The notes under the pieces were generated by a model. The model made no database searches, was not told the DNA's origin, and worked only from the letters and a program-made list of their open reading frames with translations. From NCBI GenBank assembly GCA_900546325.1, contig URCR01000004.1, positions 1 through 64,000 of the forward strand: 64,000 nt of DNA, in the 5' to 3' direction. Below, piece after piece: positions 44,256-52,829 of this stretch. Made by a program: the position numbers and the translations under genes. The stretch's first letter is position 1. Every line of letters begins with the position of its first letter. Origin of the DNA: an uncultured Lachnospiraceae bacterium (GTDB taxonomy: Bacteria > Bacillota > Clostridia > Lachnospirales > Lachnospiraceae).

Positions 44256-44822
44256 CTAGAAAATCCCAAGATGTTCTAAAAGAATCTTTGTTCCCATCAG
44301 AATCAGGATCAATCCACCTGCCAGTTCTGCTTTGGACTTATATTTCGCGCCAAATACATTTCCGATCTTCACACCGCCTACGGACAGTAAAAAAGTTGTC
44401 ACTCCGATAAAAGCAACCGCCGGGACAATATCCACCTGCAAAAATGCGAACGTAATTCCAACTGCAAGCGCATCAATACTTGTAGCAACCGCAAGTACGA
44501 GCATTTCCTTCACCTTCAGTGAATCCTCTGCCGCCTCACACTCTTCGTCGGTCTCTCTTGACTCCCTGATCATATTCAGACCGATGATTCCGAGAAGCAC
44601 AAATGCAATCCAGTGATCGATCGAAGTGATCACATGGCGGAACTGCACGCCTAATACATAACCAATCAGCGGCATTCCCGCCTGAAACACCCCAAAATAA
44701 AGCCCTACGATGCCTGCCTTTGTCCAGGTACATTTCTTCATCGCCAGCCCCTTACAGACTGATACTGCAAATGCATCCATGGAAAGTCCTACTGCAATCA
44801 GAAATAATTCTATGATTCCCAT
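44256..44822 (-). CDS. mntP: putative manganese efflux pump MntP
   Basis: A 188-residue membrane protein with six segments and the two MntP repeats, each holding an Asp in membrane segment (GLSMDAFAVSVCKGL and ATSIDALAVGITFAF). MntP exports Mn2+. The ATG at 44822 follows AGAGGAAG; the frame is open further upstream to 44897. The leader contains a hairpin at 44857-44884 (AGGTCT/AGACCT outside GAAAG/CTTTC). I looked for the yybP-ykoY Mn riboswitch and did not find it. Confidence 0.93.
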   Translation of the reverse strand: MGIIELFLIAVGLSMDAFAVSVCKGLAMKKCTWTKAGIVGLYFGVFQAGMPLIGYVLGVQFRHVITSIDHWIAFVLLGIIGLNMIRESRETDEECEAAEDSLKVKEMLVLAVATSIDALAVGITFAFLQVDIVPAVAFIGVTTFLLSVGGVKIGNVFGAKYKSKAELAGGLILILMGTKILLEHLGIF

Positions 44823-44856
44823 TGTTGTCTTCCTCTTTTCTTTTGTTTCCTCTATA

Positions 44857-44884
44857 AGGTCTTCCGAAAGCACTTTCCAGACCT
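44857..44884 (-). promoter_or_regulatory. stem-loop in the mntP leader
   Basis: AGGTCT pairs with AGACCT, enclosing GAAAG-TG-CTTTC. It sits just behind a TATGAT box (complement of 44893-44898) that has no convincing -35, so it may be the very 5' end of the mRNA. Confidence 0.45.
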
Positions 44885-44949
44885 GTTTATTTATCATAAC
44901 ACAAAAAAGAATTTTCTTCTACAATATTTTCACCAGTGTCTTTCATTAC

Positions 44950-44977
44950 AAAAGCAGTCAATCCCAAGATTAACTGC
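44950..44977 (-). terminator. terminator after the ClC gene
   Basis: GCAGTTAATC pairs with GATTGACTGC (one wobble) over TTGG, followed by TTTT on the minus strand. Confidence 0.8.
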
Positions 44978-45035
44978 TCTGTATCTACCTATTCATATGA
45001 ACCTGACAAACTGTATTTCCTATCAAGGTTGAAAA

Positions 45036-46592
45036 TCACTCCTCACAGATCTCCCCGACCTCATCATGTACCTCTCCCGCATATTGTTCTTCCGTCATCG
45101 TCACAAGGACATCCCCTGCTCTGATCATCGTGTTTCCTCTCGGGATGATCTCCCTGCCGCTTCTCTGAATCGACACGAGCAGACAGTGATCCGGCCACTG
45201 GATTTCTCCAACCGCGTGATCAGCTGCCGCCGAACCGAACATCACAGACTGCCGCATCAGAACCTTCTCCCGGCTTCCCTCTTCTTTGAATTCTCCTTTT
45301 CCTGCAAGCAGGCGCTCCAGAAGACTTTCGTAAATCGGATCCGATTTTAACAGTGTTGCCACAATATATGCCACAATTGAAATGATCGAGAGCGACAGCA
45401 TCTGGCTCACTGACCCGGTCATCTCAAAGATCAAAATAATTCCGGTCAAAGGCGCCCGCACGATCGCAGTAAAGTATCCCGCCATGGCAAGCAGCACAAA
45501 GTTGTTGATGTAATCCGGATCCATTCCAAAATAATTGACGCCGATCATCCCGAAAATTCCTCCGGTCAATGCTCCCAGCACAAGTAATGGAAAGAAAATT
45601 CCTCCCGGAGCACCGGATCCAAAACAGACTGCCGAAAACACAAATTTCGCTGCCAGTAAAAAGATTGCTCCGCCAAGCAGCAGCTTATGATCCGTCATCA
45701 GATCGATCAGTTCATGTCCGCTTCCGAGCAATTCCGGCACAGTAAATGCAAGAATTCCGGAAAGTGCAAACGGGATCAACAGCCTTGTCACTTCATTCAG
45801 ACAGGAAATCTTCCTATATGCCGCCTGCACTGTCAATGTAAACCAATTATAAAATGCCCCGAAACATCCAAGGATCACTCCGAGCACAACGATCATCCAA
45901 TAGTAATTCTGCGGAAGAACATTTCCGATATCAAACTGAAATACCGGCTCTATCCCGATAAACCGGGATGAAATATAATCTGCGGTAATCGATGCGGTCA
46001 TCACTGAGATCAGCACAGATACCGAAAAATTTTTATGCACTTCCTCAAGAGAGAACATCACTCCCGCAAGAGGCGCATGAAATGCAGCGGAGAGTCCGGC
46101 ACTCGCCCCGCAGGTCAGCAGAAATTTTTCTTCGGTCCGATCCCGCTTTAACAATTTTGAAATTCCTTTTCCAGTCATCGCTCCAAGCTGGATCGACGGA
46201 CCTTCCCTTCCAAGAGATAATCCCGCCAGCAGCGACAGGAATCCTCCTGCAAACTTTGCCGGCAGGATGCGCCACCATTTCTGAGATAATTTCCCCGCCA
46301 TCTCTCCTTCCAGCTGCGGGATCCCACTCCCTGAGATCATCGGCTCCCACCGGACAAGCAGTCCCACAAGAACTGCCAGTACCATCAAGGCAAGAAGCCA
46401 CCCTGCCATCCGCACCGGAGACTGCCCTGCAAAGGCGATAATTTCATTCATCCACTCCCCGGCATACTTTAATGCAATGCGGTAGGCAAGAACGATCAAT
46501 CCTCCAACCATCCCGACAAGCATACCCTCTCCGATCAAAATGACCGGAAGATGCTCTTCTCTTTTGATGATCTGTGATGTATCATGCCTCAT
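45036..46592 (-). CDS. ClC family chloride channel/antiporter with TrkA-C domain
   Basis: A 518-residue ClC protein. The chloride-binding motifs are GSGIPQ, GREGPSIQLGAMTG (with the gating Glu) and GAPGGIFFP. The last 90 residues or so form an RCK_C (TrkA-C) ligand-binding domain, a usual fusion in Firmicutes. ClC antiporters exchange chloride for protons. Terminator at 44950-44977. Confidence 0.94.
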   Translation of the reverse strand: MRHDTSQIIKREEHLPVILIGEGMLVGMVGGLIVLAYRIALKYAGEWMNEIIAFAGQSPVRMAGWLLALMVLAVLVGLLVRWEPMISGSGIPQLEGEMAGKLSQKWWRILPAKFAGGFLSLLAGLSLGREGPSIQLGAMTGKGISKLLKRDRTEEKFLLTCGASAGLSAAFHAPLAGVMFSLEEVHKNFSVSVLISVMTASITADYISSRFIGIEPVFQFDIGNVLPQNYYWMIVVLGVILGCFGAFYNWFTLTVQAAYRKISCLNEVTRLLIPFALSGILAFTVPELLGSGHELIDLMTDHKLLLGGAIFLLAAKFVFSAVCFGSGAPGGIFFPLLVLGALTGGIFGMIGVNYFGMDPDYINNFVLLAMAGYFTAIVRAPLTGIILIFEMTGSVSQMLSLSIISIVAYIVATLLKSDPIYESLLERLLAGKGEFKEEGSREKVLMRQSVMFGSAAADHAVGEIQWPDHCLLVSIQRSGREIIPRGNTMIRAGDVLVTMTEEQYAGEVHDEVGEICEE

Positions 46593-46656
46593 ATTTCCCC
46601 TCCTTACAAACTCACTTTTCTATCTGCCATCTCATTTTCTCTCCATAGACAGCACT

Positions 46657-48378
46657 TTAAATTTCCTCAAAACTATTTAACTCCAAAATCCCGCCGTTGT
46701 CCACCCGGAAAATACGATCGGCATTCTGGATCGTCGATAACCGGTGTGCGATCACAAAGGAGGTTCTTCCCTTTAACAATGCTTCAATTCCTTTCTGCAC
46801 AAGAATTTCTGTGTGTGTGTCGATGCTCGATGTCGCCTCGTCAAGGATCAGTATTTTAGGCTCTGACAGCATCGTCCTCGCAAACGCAAGGAGCTGTCTT
46901 TGTCCCGCTGAAAGTCCTGCGCCGCGCTCTTTTAACTCTGTGTCATAACCCTTTTCCATCTTCATGATAAATTCATGAGCATGGACTGCCTTTGCCGCCC
47001 GGATGATCTCCTCCTCACTGGCATCCAGCCTTCCATACCGGATATTTTCCCGAATGGTTCCGGAAAATAAGAAGACATCCTGTGTCATAATTCCCATTTG
47101 GCTTCTGAGACTCTCGATCGTCACACTTTTTACATCTCTGCCGTCAATGCAGACCTGCCCGCCCTGAATATCATAGAAGCGGCAGATCAGATTCACGATC
47201 GTTGATTTTCCCGCTCCGGTCGGTCCGATCAACGCCACTGTCTGACCGGGCTTGATCTCAAAGCTGACGTCTTTTAATACTTCCTTTTCTTTCTCATAGG
47301 AAAAGGTTACATGCCGAAAGCTTACGGCACCTGCGATCTTTGGCATCTCTTCTGCCGCCTCTCCGTCAGTCAGATCCGGCTTCGTGTCAAGGATCTCAAA
47401 AATGCGCTCTGCCCCTGCGATGTTGGTCACAAGCTGGTTATAAAAGTTACTGAGGTTCATGACCGGACGCCAGAACATTGAAATGTATGTCCCAAATGCA
47501 ATCAGTGTTCCGACCTGCATCGTTCCGTCAAGAATCATATTGACACCGAAAAAGTACAGCACCATCGTTCCAATTCCCCAGCAGAGATCCACGATCGGAC
47601 CGAACGCATCCGCATAGCGCACCGCATCCACAAAGGAATCCTTATGCTCTTTTAGCAGCTCCTCAAAAATCTGCTTTGTCTCTTTCTCAGCCCCAAAACT
47701 CTGCACAACATACATTCCCGAAATATCTTCATGGACAAATGCATTCATGTTTGATCCTTTTTTCCGATGTATCTGCCACCGCACATGAGATTTGCTCTGC
47801 ACAAAAGCAACCCCGAGGATCATCAGCGGCAGACTTGAGAGCGCTGCTGCCGCCAGCTTCCAATTTTTTACAAACATGATTCCGACTACCGACAAAATCG
47901 TGATAAAATCCGGGATCAGTGTGGTTACACTGTTTGACAATACATCTTTTAAAGAATTGACATCTCCGATGATCCTTGCCAGAATTTTCCCTGTCGGCCT
48001 GCTGTCAAAAAATTGAAAGCTCAGCGTCTGAATGTGTGTATAAAGTTCTTCACGGATTGTGAGAAGCACTTCATTTGACACTTTTGCCATAATGTACATA
48101 CGCGTTTTTACAAGCAGGACAAGTGTCAGATTCAAAAGAACTGCCACAATCCCAAGCCTTTTCAGCCCGCTCCAGTCTTCCCCCGCAATATAGACGTCGA
48201 TCGCCTGCTGGATGATCAGCGGATTGATCAGTGTGATCACAACTGACACAAGCATAATAAACAGTACCGTCACGACCTGCTTTTTATATGCAAGCAGATA
48301 ATAGAACATTCTCGCCAGCGTCTTTCTCTTTGACACAGTCTGAACCTGCTCATCTGTTCTTGTTGCATTTACTGCCAT
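46657..48378 (-). CDS. heterodimeric ABC exporter, consensus-site subunit (BmrD/LmrD-like)
   Basis: A 573-residue half-transporter: six membrane segments (to about residue 330) and an ATPase domain with Walker A GPTGAGKST, signature LSAGQRQLL and Walker B LILDEATSSID with the catalytic Glu. Signature and Walker B are canonical, in contrast to the partner gene. Such exporters pump lipophilic drugs or peptides outward. It begins 18 bases after the stop of its partner and is translated from the same mRNA. Confidence 0.92.
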   Translation of the reverse strand: MAVNATRTDEQVQTVSKRKTLARMFYYLLAYKKQVVTVLFIMLVSVVITLINPLIIQQAIDVYIAGEDWSGLKRLGIVAVLLNLTLVLLVKTRMYIMAKVSNEVLLTIREELYTHIQTLSFQFFDSRPTGKILARIIGDVNSLKDVLSNSVTTLIPDFITILSVVGIMFVKNWKLAAAALSSLPLMILGVAFVQSKSHVRWQIHRKKGSNMNAFVHEDISGMYVVQSFGAEKETKQIFEELLKEHKDSFVDAVRYADAFGPIVDLCWGIGTMVLYFFGVNMILDGTMQVGTLIAFGTYISMFWRPVMNLSNFYNQLVTNIAGAERIFEILDTKPDLTDGEAAEEMPKIAGAVSFRHVTFSYEKEKEVLKDVSFEIKPGQTVALIGPTGAGKSTIVNLICRFYDIQGGQVCIDGRDVKSVTIESLRSQMGIMTQDVFLFSGTIRENIRYGRLDASEEEIIRAAKAVHAHEFIMKMEKGYDTELKERGAGLSAGQRQLLAFARTMLSEPKILILDEATSSIDTHTEILVQKGIEALLKGRTSFVIAHRLSTIQNADRIFRVDNGGILELNSFEEI

Positions 48379-48396
48379 CGTTTTCCTCTCCTTTCC

Positions 48397-50109
48397 TTAG
48401 ATAACTTCCCCCTGTATCTGACAGGTCCGATAATAAATCCCCTTTTTCTTCCATAATGTTTCATGTGTTCCCCGCTCTGCGACTTTTCCATCCTGCAGAA
48501 TCAGGATCTCATCTGCATCCCGCACCGAAGAAACCCGATGCCCGATGATGATCTTTGTCACATCTGTCACCTCCCGGAGATTCTGTTGAATCTGCCGCTC
48601 TGTATCCATATCAAGCGCAGAAGTCGAGTCATCCAGCACAAGCACCGGAGCATGTTTTGCAATCGCTCTGGCGATACTGATCCTCTGTTTCTGACCGCCG
48701 GAAAGTCCGACTCCGCGTTCACCGATCAGTGTGTCATACCGACTCTCCATCCTCTCTACGAAATTTTTCGCCTCCGCGCAGTCGAGAGAAGAGATCACTT
48801 CTTCCTGGGGAACTTCGCCCCGTTTTCCAAAACGTACATTTTCCTCCACGGTATCCGAAAACAGAAAGACATCCTGCATAACAAGAGCAATGCTTCTTCT
48901 CAGCTGGCAAAGGGAGAGCTTTCTGATATCCTTTCCGTCCAGAAGGATCTTTCCTCCTGTCACATCATAAAACCGTTGAAGTACATGGATGACAGAAGTC
49001 TTCCCCGCACCGGTTTCTCCCATGATCCCAAGAGTTTTTCCTGCCGGCAGATCAAAAGAAACATCCTTTAAGATCGAATGACCGTCAAGTTCCAGAGAAA
49101 CATGTTCAAACGTCACATTCCCTTTTACTTTCTCCAATCTTTCCGGGCTCTTAGTCTCTGTGATCTCCGAATGCTGCCGGTAAATCTTCTTTAACTTTTC
49201 ATTGGATGCAACTGCCGCCGCAAAGTCATTGAACAGCCACCCGAGCATCTCCATCGGCCAGACGATGTTCATCGAATATTCCACAAATGCGCCGAGTGTT
49301 CCAAGCGTGATCTTCCCTTCGATCACACGGTGCCCGCCGAAAATAATGACAACGACCGGAAGCAGCTTCGTGATCGCCTGAAACAGCGGCTGGTATCTGA
49401 CCAGTACTTTTGACTGCTTCATATTCAGTTCATAATAGCGCTGATTGTGGGATAAAAATTTTCTGATCTCGAATTTCTCTCTGGCAAACGCTTTGACCGT
49501 CCGCACTCCGGCAAGATTTTCTTCTGCCACCGTATTGAGCGCAGCATTTTCTTCACTGATCTCCTCATACACATTTCCAAGCTTCTTCTCCATCAGAATC
49601 GCAAGCAGAGCCACCATCGGCATGGCGATCACCGGAATGAGAAACAATCCCTTGTCAAGCCGATACATACAGATCAGGATCACACTGGTATGGAAAATGA
49701 CTTCCACGATCAGCATGCTGATATAAGTCAGTGAGCCCCATATTTTATCGACATCATCTTTGACTCTCGACATCAGTTCCCCGGTATTGGTATTGTTAAA
49801 ATACCGCATGGACAGCGACTGGATATGATCAAACAGCCTTCTTCGGATATCCATCGCAATCTCTGATCCCACCCGGTCAAATGTAAATTCCTGAAGATAT
49901 CCGAAAACACACCTTCCGACTCCGATAAAAAGAACACCGAGAAGCAGCATTGGTAAAATCTCCTTCTGCCCTTTTCCGATTACGTCATCGATCATACGTT
50001 TTGTGATCTGCGGCGACAGCATGTCAAGGCTGACTTTGATGATCAGACAACCGATCGCAAATGCATACACATACCACTTTTCCAATAGATATTTTGATAT
50101 TTTCTTCAT
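48397..50109 (-). CDS. heterodimeric ABC exporter, degenerate-site subunit (BmrC/LmrC-like)
   Basis: A 570-residue half-transporter. Its ATPase domain has Walker A GETGAGKTS and signature LSGGQKQR, but Walker B reads VLVLDDSTSALD: Asp takes the place of the catalytic Glu. That asymmetry and the upstream position are the same as in BmrC of B. subtilis BmrCD. The start is the ATG at 50109, where MKKISKYLLEKWYVYAFAIG begins the first membrane helix. The same frame happens to be open upstream through the leader to 50466, but that stretch is Cys/Arg-rich and lies across an intrinsic terminator, so it is not taken as coding. Confidence 0.92.
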   Translation of the reverse strand: MKKISKYLLEKWYVYAFAIGCLIIKVSLDMLSPQITKRMIDDVIGKGQKEILPMLLLGVLFIGVGRCVFGYLQEFTFDRVGSEIAMDIRRRLFDHIQSLSMRYFNNTNTGELMSRVKDDVDKIWGSLTYISMLIVEVIFHTSVILICMYRLDKGLFLIPVIAMPMVALLAILMEKKLGNVYEEISEENAALNTVAEENLAGVRTVKAFAREKFEIRKFLSHNQRYYELNMKQSKVLVRYQPLFQAITKLLPVVVIIFGGHRVIEGKITLGTLGAFVEYSMNIVWPMEMLGWLFNDFAAAVASNEKLKKIYRQHSEITETKSPERLEKVKGNVTFEHVSLELDGHSILKDVSFDLPAGKTLGIMGETGAGKTSVIHVLQRFYDVTGGKILLDGKDIRKLSLCQLRRSIALVMQDVFLFSDTVEENVRFGKRGEVPQEEVISSLDCAEAKNFVERMESRYDTLIGERGVGLSGGQKQRISIARAIAKHAPVLVLDDSTSALDMDTERQIQQNLREVTDVTKIIIGHRVSSVRDADEILILQDGKVAERGTHETLWKKKGIYYRTCQIQGEVI

Positions 50110-50243
50110 AAGTTTCCCCGTTCTCCTTTCCTCTCCTATACAACAGACATTCTCCTCCAAAAGAATCTTTTTCGTCCGGGACTCCTCTTTTCTCCCCAAA
50201 CGCCTTCTGATACAGAAAAATCCTGATCTATTTCCTATGCAAT

Positions 50244-50271
50244 AAAAAAGGACATGCTCTATGCACATCCT
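50244..50271 (-). terminator. intrinsic terminator in the ABC exporter leader
   Basis: AGGATGTGC pairs with GCATGTCCT (two wobbles) over ATAGA, followed by TTTTT on the minus strand. Located 135 bases before the exporter start. Confidence 0.78.
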
Positions 50272-50287
50272 GATTTTTGTATTCTGA

Positions 50288-50452
50288 TCAAAATTCATCT
50301 GTAAGATGTGCTTCTTTATGGATGTTCTGCAAGATTCTCCCGCCGCAGACAGACATCTGTCCGGACAGACATCCGCCCTCGAGAAATATTCCTTTCCCAC
50401 GGAATTCCTGCAAAAGAAGGAAGCTGTGGCACGCGTACCACAGCTTCTGCAT
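50288..50452 (-). CDS. possible 54-codon leader peptide
   Basis: The reading frame starts at an ATG (50452; a GTG four codons earlier, at 50464, has AGGA five bases upstream) and ends with TGA 17 bases before the terminator 5' arm. The start of the peptide is MQKLWYACHSFLLLQEF. A ribosome reaching the stop would cover the antiterminator arm at 50303-50311 and let the terminator form; a ribosome stalled earlier would leave it free. B. subtilis BmrB, the leader peptide of bmrCD, is also 54 residues. Coding by sequence alone is not proven. Confidence 0.42.
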   Translation of the reverse strand: MQKLWYACHSFLLLQEFRGKGIFLEGGCLSGQMSVCGGRILQNIHKEAHLTDEF

Positions 50453-50477
50453 AAAAGAAAGCACAATCTTCCTATTC

Positions 50478-50585
50478 TTACTTCACTCTAAAAAGATTCT
50501 CCTGAGGTAAACGTTCCAAACGGCTGCTGTATATAGTTGTACAATTCATCGAGTTTATTTTTATCATTGTTCTCTTTGCGTTCAT
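50478..50585 (-). CDS. small 35-residue ORF at head of the ABC leader
   Basis: An ATG seven bases behind a perfect AAGGAGG, 33 bases after the probable transcription start, opens a 35-residue basic peptide beginning MNAKRTMIKINSMNC. The binding site is the best in the region, so translation is likely. I do not recognise the peptide. A second frame over the same bases is open for 33 codons and looks more protein-like (NKLDELYNYIQQPFG), but lacks a start codon; a past frameshift is possible. Confidence 0.55.
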   Translation of the reverse strand: MNAKRTMIKINSMNCTTIYSSRLERLPQENLFRVK

Positions 50586-50624
50586 AGTTTTACCTCCTTC
50601 TTTTTCTTATTTAACGCTGGTTTT

Positions 50625-50653
50625 ATTATAAAACTGGCGATTGTATTTGTCAA
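50625..50653 (-). promoter_or_regulatory. consensus promoter of the ABC exporter leader
   Basis: TTGACA (complement of 50648-50653), exactly 17 bases, TATAAT (complement of 50625-50630): a full consensus sigma-A promoter. Strong constant initiation fits control by attenuation. Confidence 0.92.
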
Positions 50654-50702
50654 TATTTTTTGTAAAATTATGGAAATTCACAAAAAATCCTACTTTTTTT
50701 CA

Positions 50703-52814
50703 TCAATTTGCATAATACGATTCCATGATTGCATTGACTTTCGACACAACATAATTGCTGCCGCCTTTTTTCTGCACATCTTCCACCATGCCGATCACCG
50801 ACAGCGGTCTCTCCTCTCCGTCTGTCGTCTCGCACGCAAACCATCCGTATTCCAGAGCTCCCGCATCATCCTGACTTCCTTTTGTCTCGGCTGTTCCGGT
50901 CTTTCCAAGCAGGGAAACGCCTTCAATTTTTCCTCCGGCTCCGGTTCCGGTCGGATTTTCAATGACCTGCACAAGATCGTTCTGAAGCTGCTCCGCCGTT
51001 TCCTTTGTAAATACATCTTTTTTCCAATACTCTGGCTGCTGCCCTTCCTCCATCTGAAGCACCGGAAGGATCATATTTCCCTCATTGACAAACGCAGAGT
51101 AGATGGAAGCAAGGTGAATCGGATTGACAAGCAGTTCTCCCTGCCCGTATCCGGTATCTGCCAGCTGGATCTCAGAAGAAATCTTACTGTCTGTTCCAAA
51201 TGTGGATACCTGGGCGCCAATATCAAACGGCAGCTCTTCCTCAAAGCCCGCCCGGCGCATTCCTTCGATCATCGTATCTGCTCCGATGTCAAGCGCTGCC
51301 CGCGCAAAATAAATGTTGTCCGAATAGACGAGCGCATTCTGCAGATTGACCTCACTTCCATAATCCGTCAGTGTTGTGACCATATAGTCTCCCCAGCTTG
51401 CATCTTTCTGCCAGCTTAAACCTACATACCCTTTGTTTTCATTTGGATCAAGCTTGCCTGCATCCATCCCGATCGCCGCCGTGATCGGCTTAAATGTAGA
51501 TCCCGGCACGAGCGCCGCATAGAAGCGGTTCAGAAGCGGACGGTTCTGATCTTCATTTAATTCCGTCCATCTTCGGTCAGAAATACCATAGACAAACTCA
51601 TTCGGATCATATGCCGGAGTACTCACAAGCGCCAGCACTTCCCCCGTCTTTGGGTTCATAGAAACAGCCACCGCAGGATCTCCCTGAAACTGCTCGTAAG
51701 CTTTCTGCTGGATCGCGGCATCGATTGTCACTGTCACATCTTGTCCATCTTCTTTTTCCTTTGCCGCTAAAAGAATCTTTGTCTTGCCATTCTGATCTGC
51801 GGTGTAGATCTCATAACCGTCTGAACCTTTTAACGTTTTCTCATAGGCAAGTTCCAAACCGGATTTCCCGATGACACTGTTCTCATGATACCCTTCCCCC
51901 TGCTTTTCTTCCAGTTCCTCGGCGCTGATCGGCTGCACGTATCCGGTCAGATGGCCTCCTGCTGCTCCGAGCGGATAGACTCTCCCTTCTGTCTCCGAGA
52001 TCATGACTCCCTTGATCTCCAGCAGGCGCTGTTCTTTCTCTTCATCCCCTTTTGCCATCGATTTTAACGGCACGAACACATCGTCCGTCACCCACGAAGC
52101 GCCGAGTTTTGTTTCAATTTCTTCCGCTGTCATATCCATTTCTGCTGCGATTTTCTCAATCGCTTCCGTCTTGTCCTCATCCATCTTCCCCGGGACAACG
52201 CCGACCTGGAGCACCGTTCCATTGACCGCGAGCCCATTTCCATTTCGGTCCAGTATATTTCCCCTGCGCGCCGAAACCGTGGATACGACAATCCTGTCAT
52301 TTTCCCCCAGTTCCGGGAAGATCAGAGACGGCTCCCACACAAGCTTCCAGTCACCGCCTTTTTCTTTCACCAGTTTTGCCTCATTGTAAAATGCTTTCTC
52401 TCCTGCCACAGTCTCCATCTTTGTCTGGTAAGATACGACAGCGGTCTTCTCTCCGTTCCTCTTTTTCTTCTCCTTGTCAAACTTCACCTGAAGTTCACTC
52501 ATCTGGATCCCCTCGTAAATATTTTTATTTTTCTCAAGGAACGCTTCCTTTTTTATACCGCTTGTATCGCTGACAAGCGCATACATCTCTTCATACTTTC
52601 CTTTGGAAAGCAGCTCAAAATATTCCTTCATAACCGCCTTCGGAGTCTCCCGGATATCTGCAACATTTAACAGCACTCCGGTTGCGATGACTCCGATCAA
52701 TAAGATCACGGAAAAACTGATCCATGCCCAGTTTCTGTTTTTCTCCTTCTTCCTGTAATTCTGTGCACTTCCTTCTTCCTTTGTACCCTTATTTCGTTTT
52801 CTCTTCTCTGACAT
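50703..52814 (-). CDS. MecA-like class B penicillin-binding protein
   Basis: A 703-residue peptidoglycan transpeptidase. After a basic start and one anchor (about 30-50) comes an NTF2-like MecA_N domain (about 55-165), a PBP dimerisation domain (about 170-325) and the transpeptidase domain. Catalytic motifs are Ser439-Thr-Phe-Lys442 (SxxK), Ser498-Asp-Asn500 (SxN) and Lys638-Thr-Gly640 (KTG). The domain order matches PBP2a of MRSA and PBP5 of enterococci, a group of often low beta-lactam affinity. It is second in an operon with the unknown protein 15 bases upstream, behind BlaI/MecI-type operators. Confidence 0.93.
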   Translation of the reverse strand: MSEKRKRNKGTKEEGSAQNYRKKEKNRNWAWISFSVILLIGVIATGVLLNVADIRETPKAVMKEYFELLSKGKYEEMYALVSDTSGIKKEAFLEKNKNIYEGIQMSELQVKFDKEKKKRNGEKTAVVSYQTKMETVAGEKAFYNEAKLVKEKGGDWKLVWEPSLIFPELGENDRIVVSTVSARRGNILDRNGNGLAVNGTVLQVGVVPGKMDEDKTEAIEKIAAEMDMTAEEIETKLGASWVTDDVFVPLKSMAKGDEEKEQRLLEIKGVMISETEGRVYPLGAAGGHLTGYVQPISAEELEEKQGEGYHENSVIGKSGLELAYEKTLKGSDGYEIYTADQNGKTKILLAAKEKEDGQDVTVTIDAAIQQKAYEQFQGDPAVAVSMNPKTGEVLALVSTPAYDPNEFVYGISDRRWTELNEDQNRPLLNRFYAALVPGSTFKPITAAIGMDAGKLDPNENKGYVGLSWQKDASWGDYMVTTLTDYGSEVNLQNALVYSDNIYFARAALDIGADTMIEGMRRAGFEEELPFDIGAQVSTFGTDSKISSEIQLADTGYGQGELLVNPIHLASIYSAFVNEGNMILPVLQMEEGQQPEYWKKDVFTKETAEQLQNDLVQVIENPTGTGAGGKIEGVSLLGKTGTAETKGSQDDAGALEYGWFACETTDGEERPLSVIGMVEDVQKKGGSNYVVSKVNAIMESYYAN

Positions 52815-52829
52815 GAATACTCCCTTCTA

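Larger units (their letters stand above)
50110..50618 (-). promoter_or_regulatory. ABC exporter leader with attenuator
   Basis: About 500 bases lie between the promoter and the exporter. In order of transcription it holds a 35-codon reading frame with AAGGAGG (50585-50478), a 12-pair hairpin (50447-50420) followed by a T-rich tract, a second reading frame of 54 codons (50452-50288), repeats TCTGTCC/GGACAGA/TCTGTCT that can pair two ways, and a terminator (50271-50244). GCACATCTT at 50311-50303, inside the second frame, pairs with the whole 5' arm of the terminator, AGGATGTGC. This is the design of ribosome-mediated transcription attenuation. Confidence 0.72.

Noticed and set aside
44823..45030. 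yybP-ykoY manganese riboswitch before mntP
   Set aside because: The conserved core of that riboswitch is not present; only a simple hairpin and the ClC terminator are seen.
50110..50466. Upstream extension of the ABC exporter gene by 119 codons in the same open frame
   Set aside because: It crosses the intrinsic terminator, starts with TTG, is rich in Cys and Arg unlike the family, and homologues begin at the membrane helix (MKKISKYLL).
50488..50586. Second frame over the 35-codon leader ORF, which looks like a natural protein (NKLDELYNYIQQPFG)
   Set aside because: It is preceded by TAA and has no start codon at the ribosome binding site. It may be a relic or a frameshift, but it cannot be annotated.
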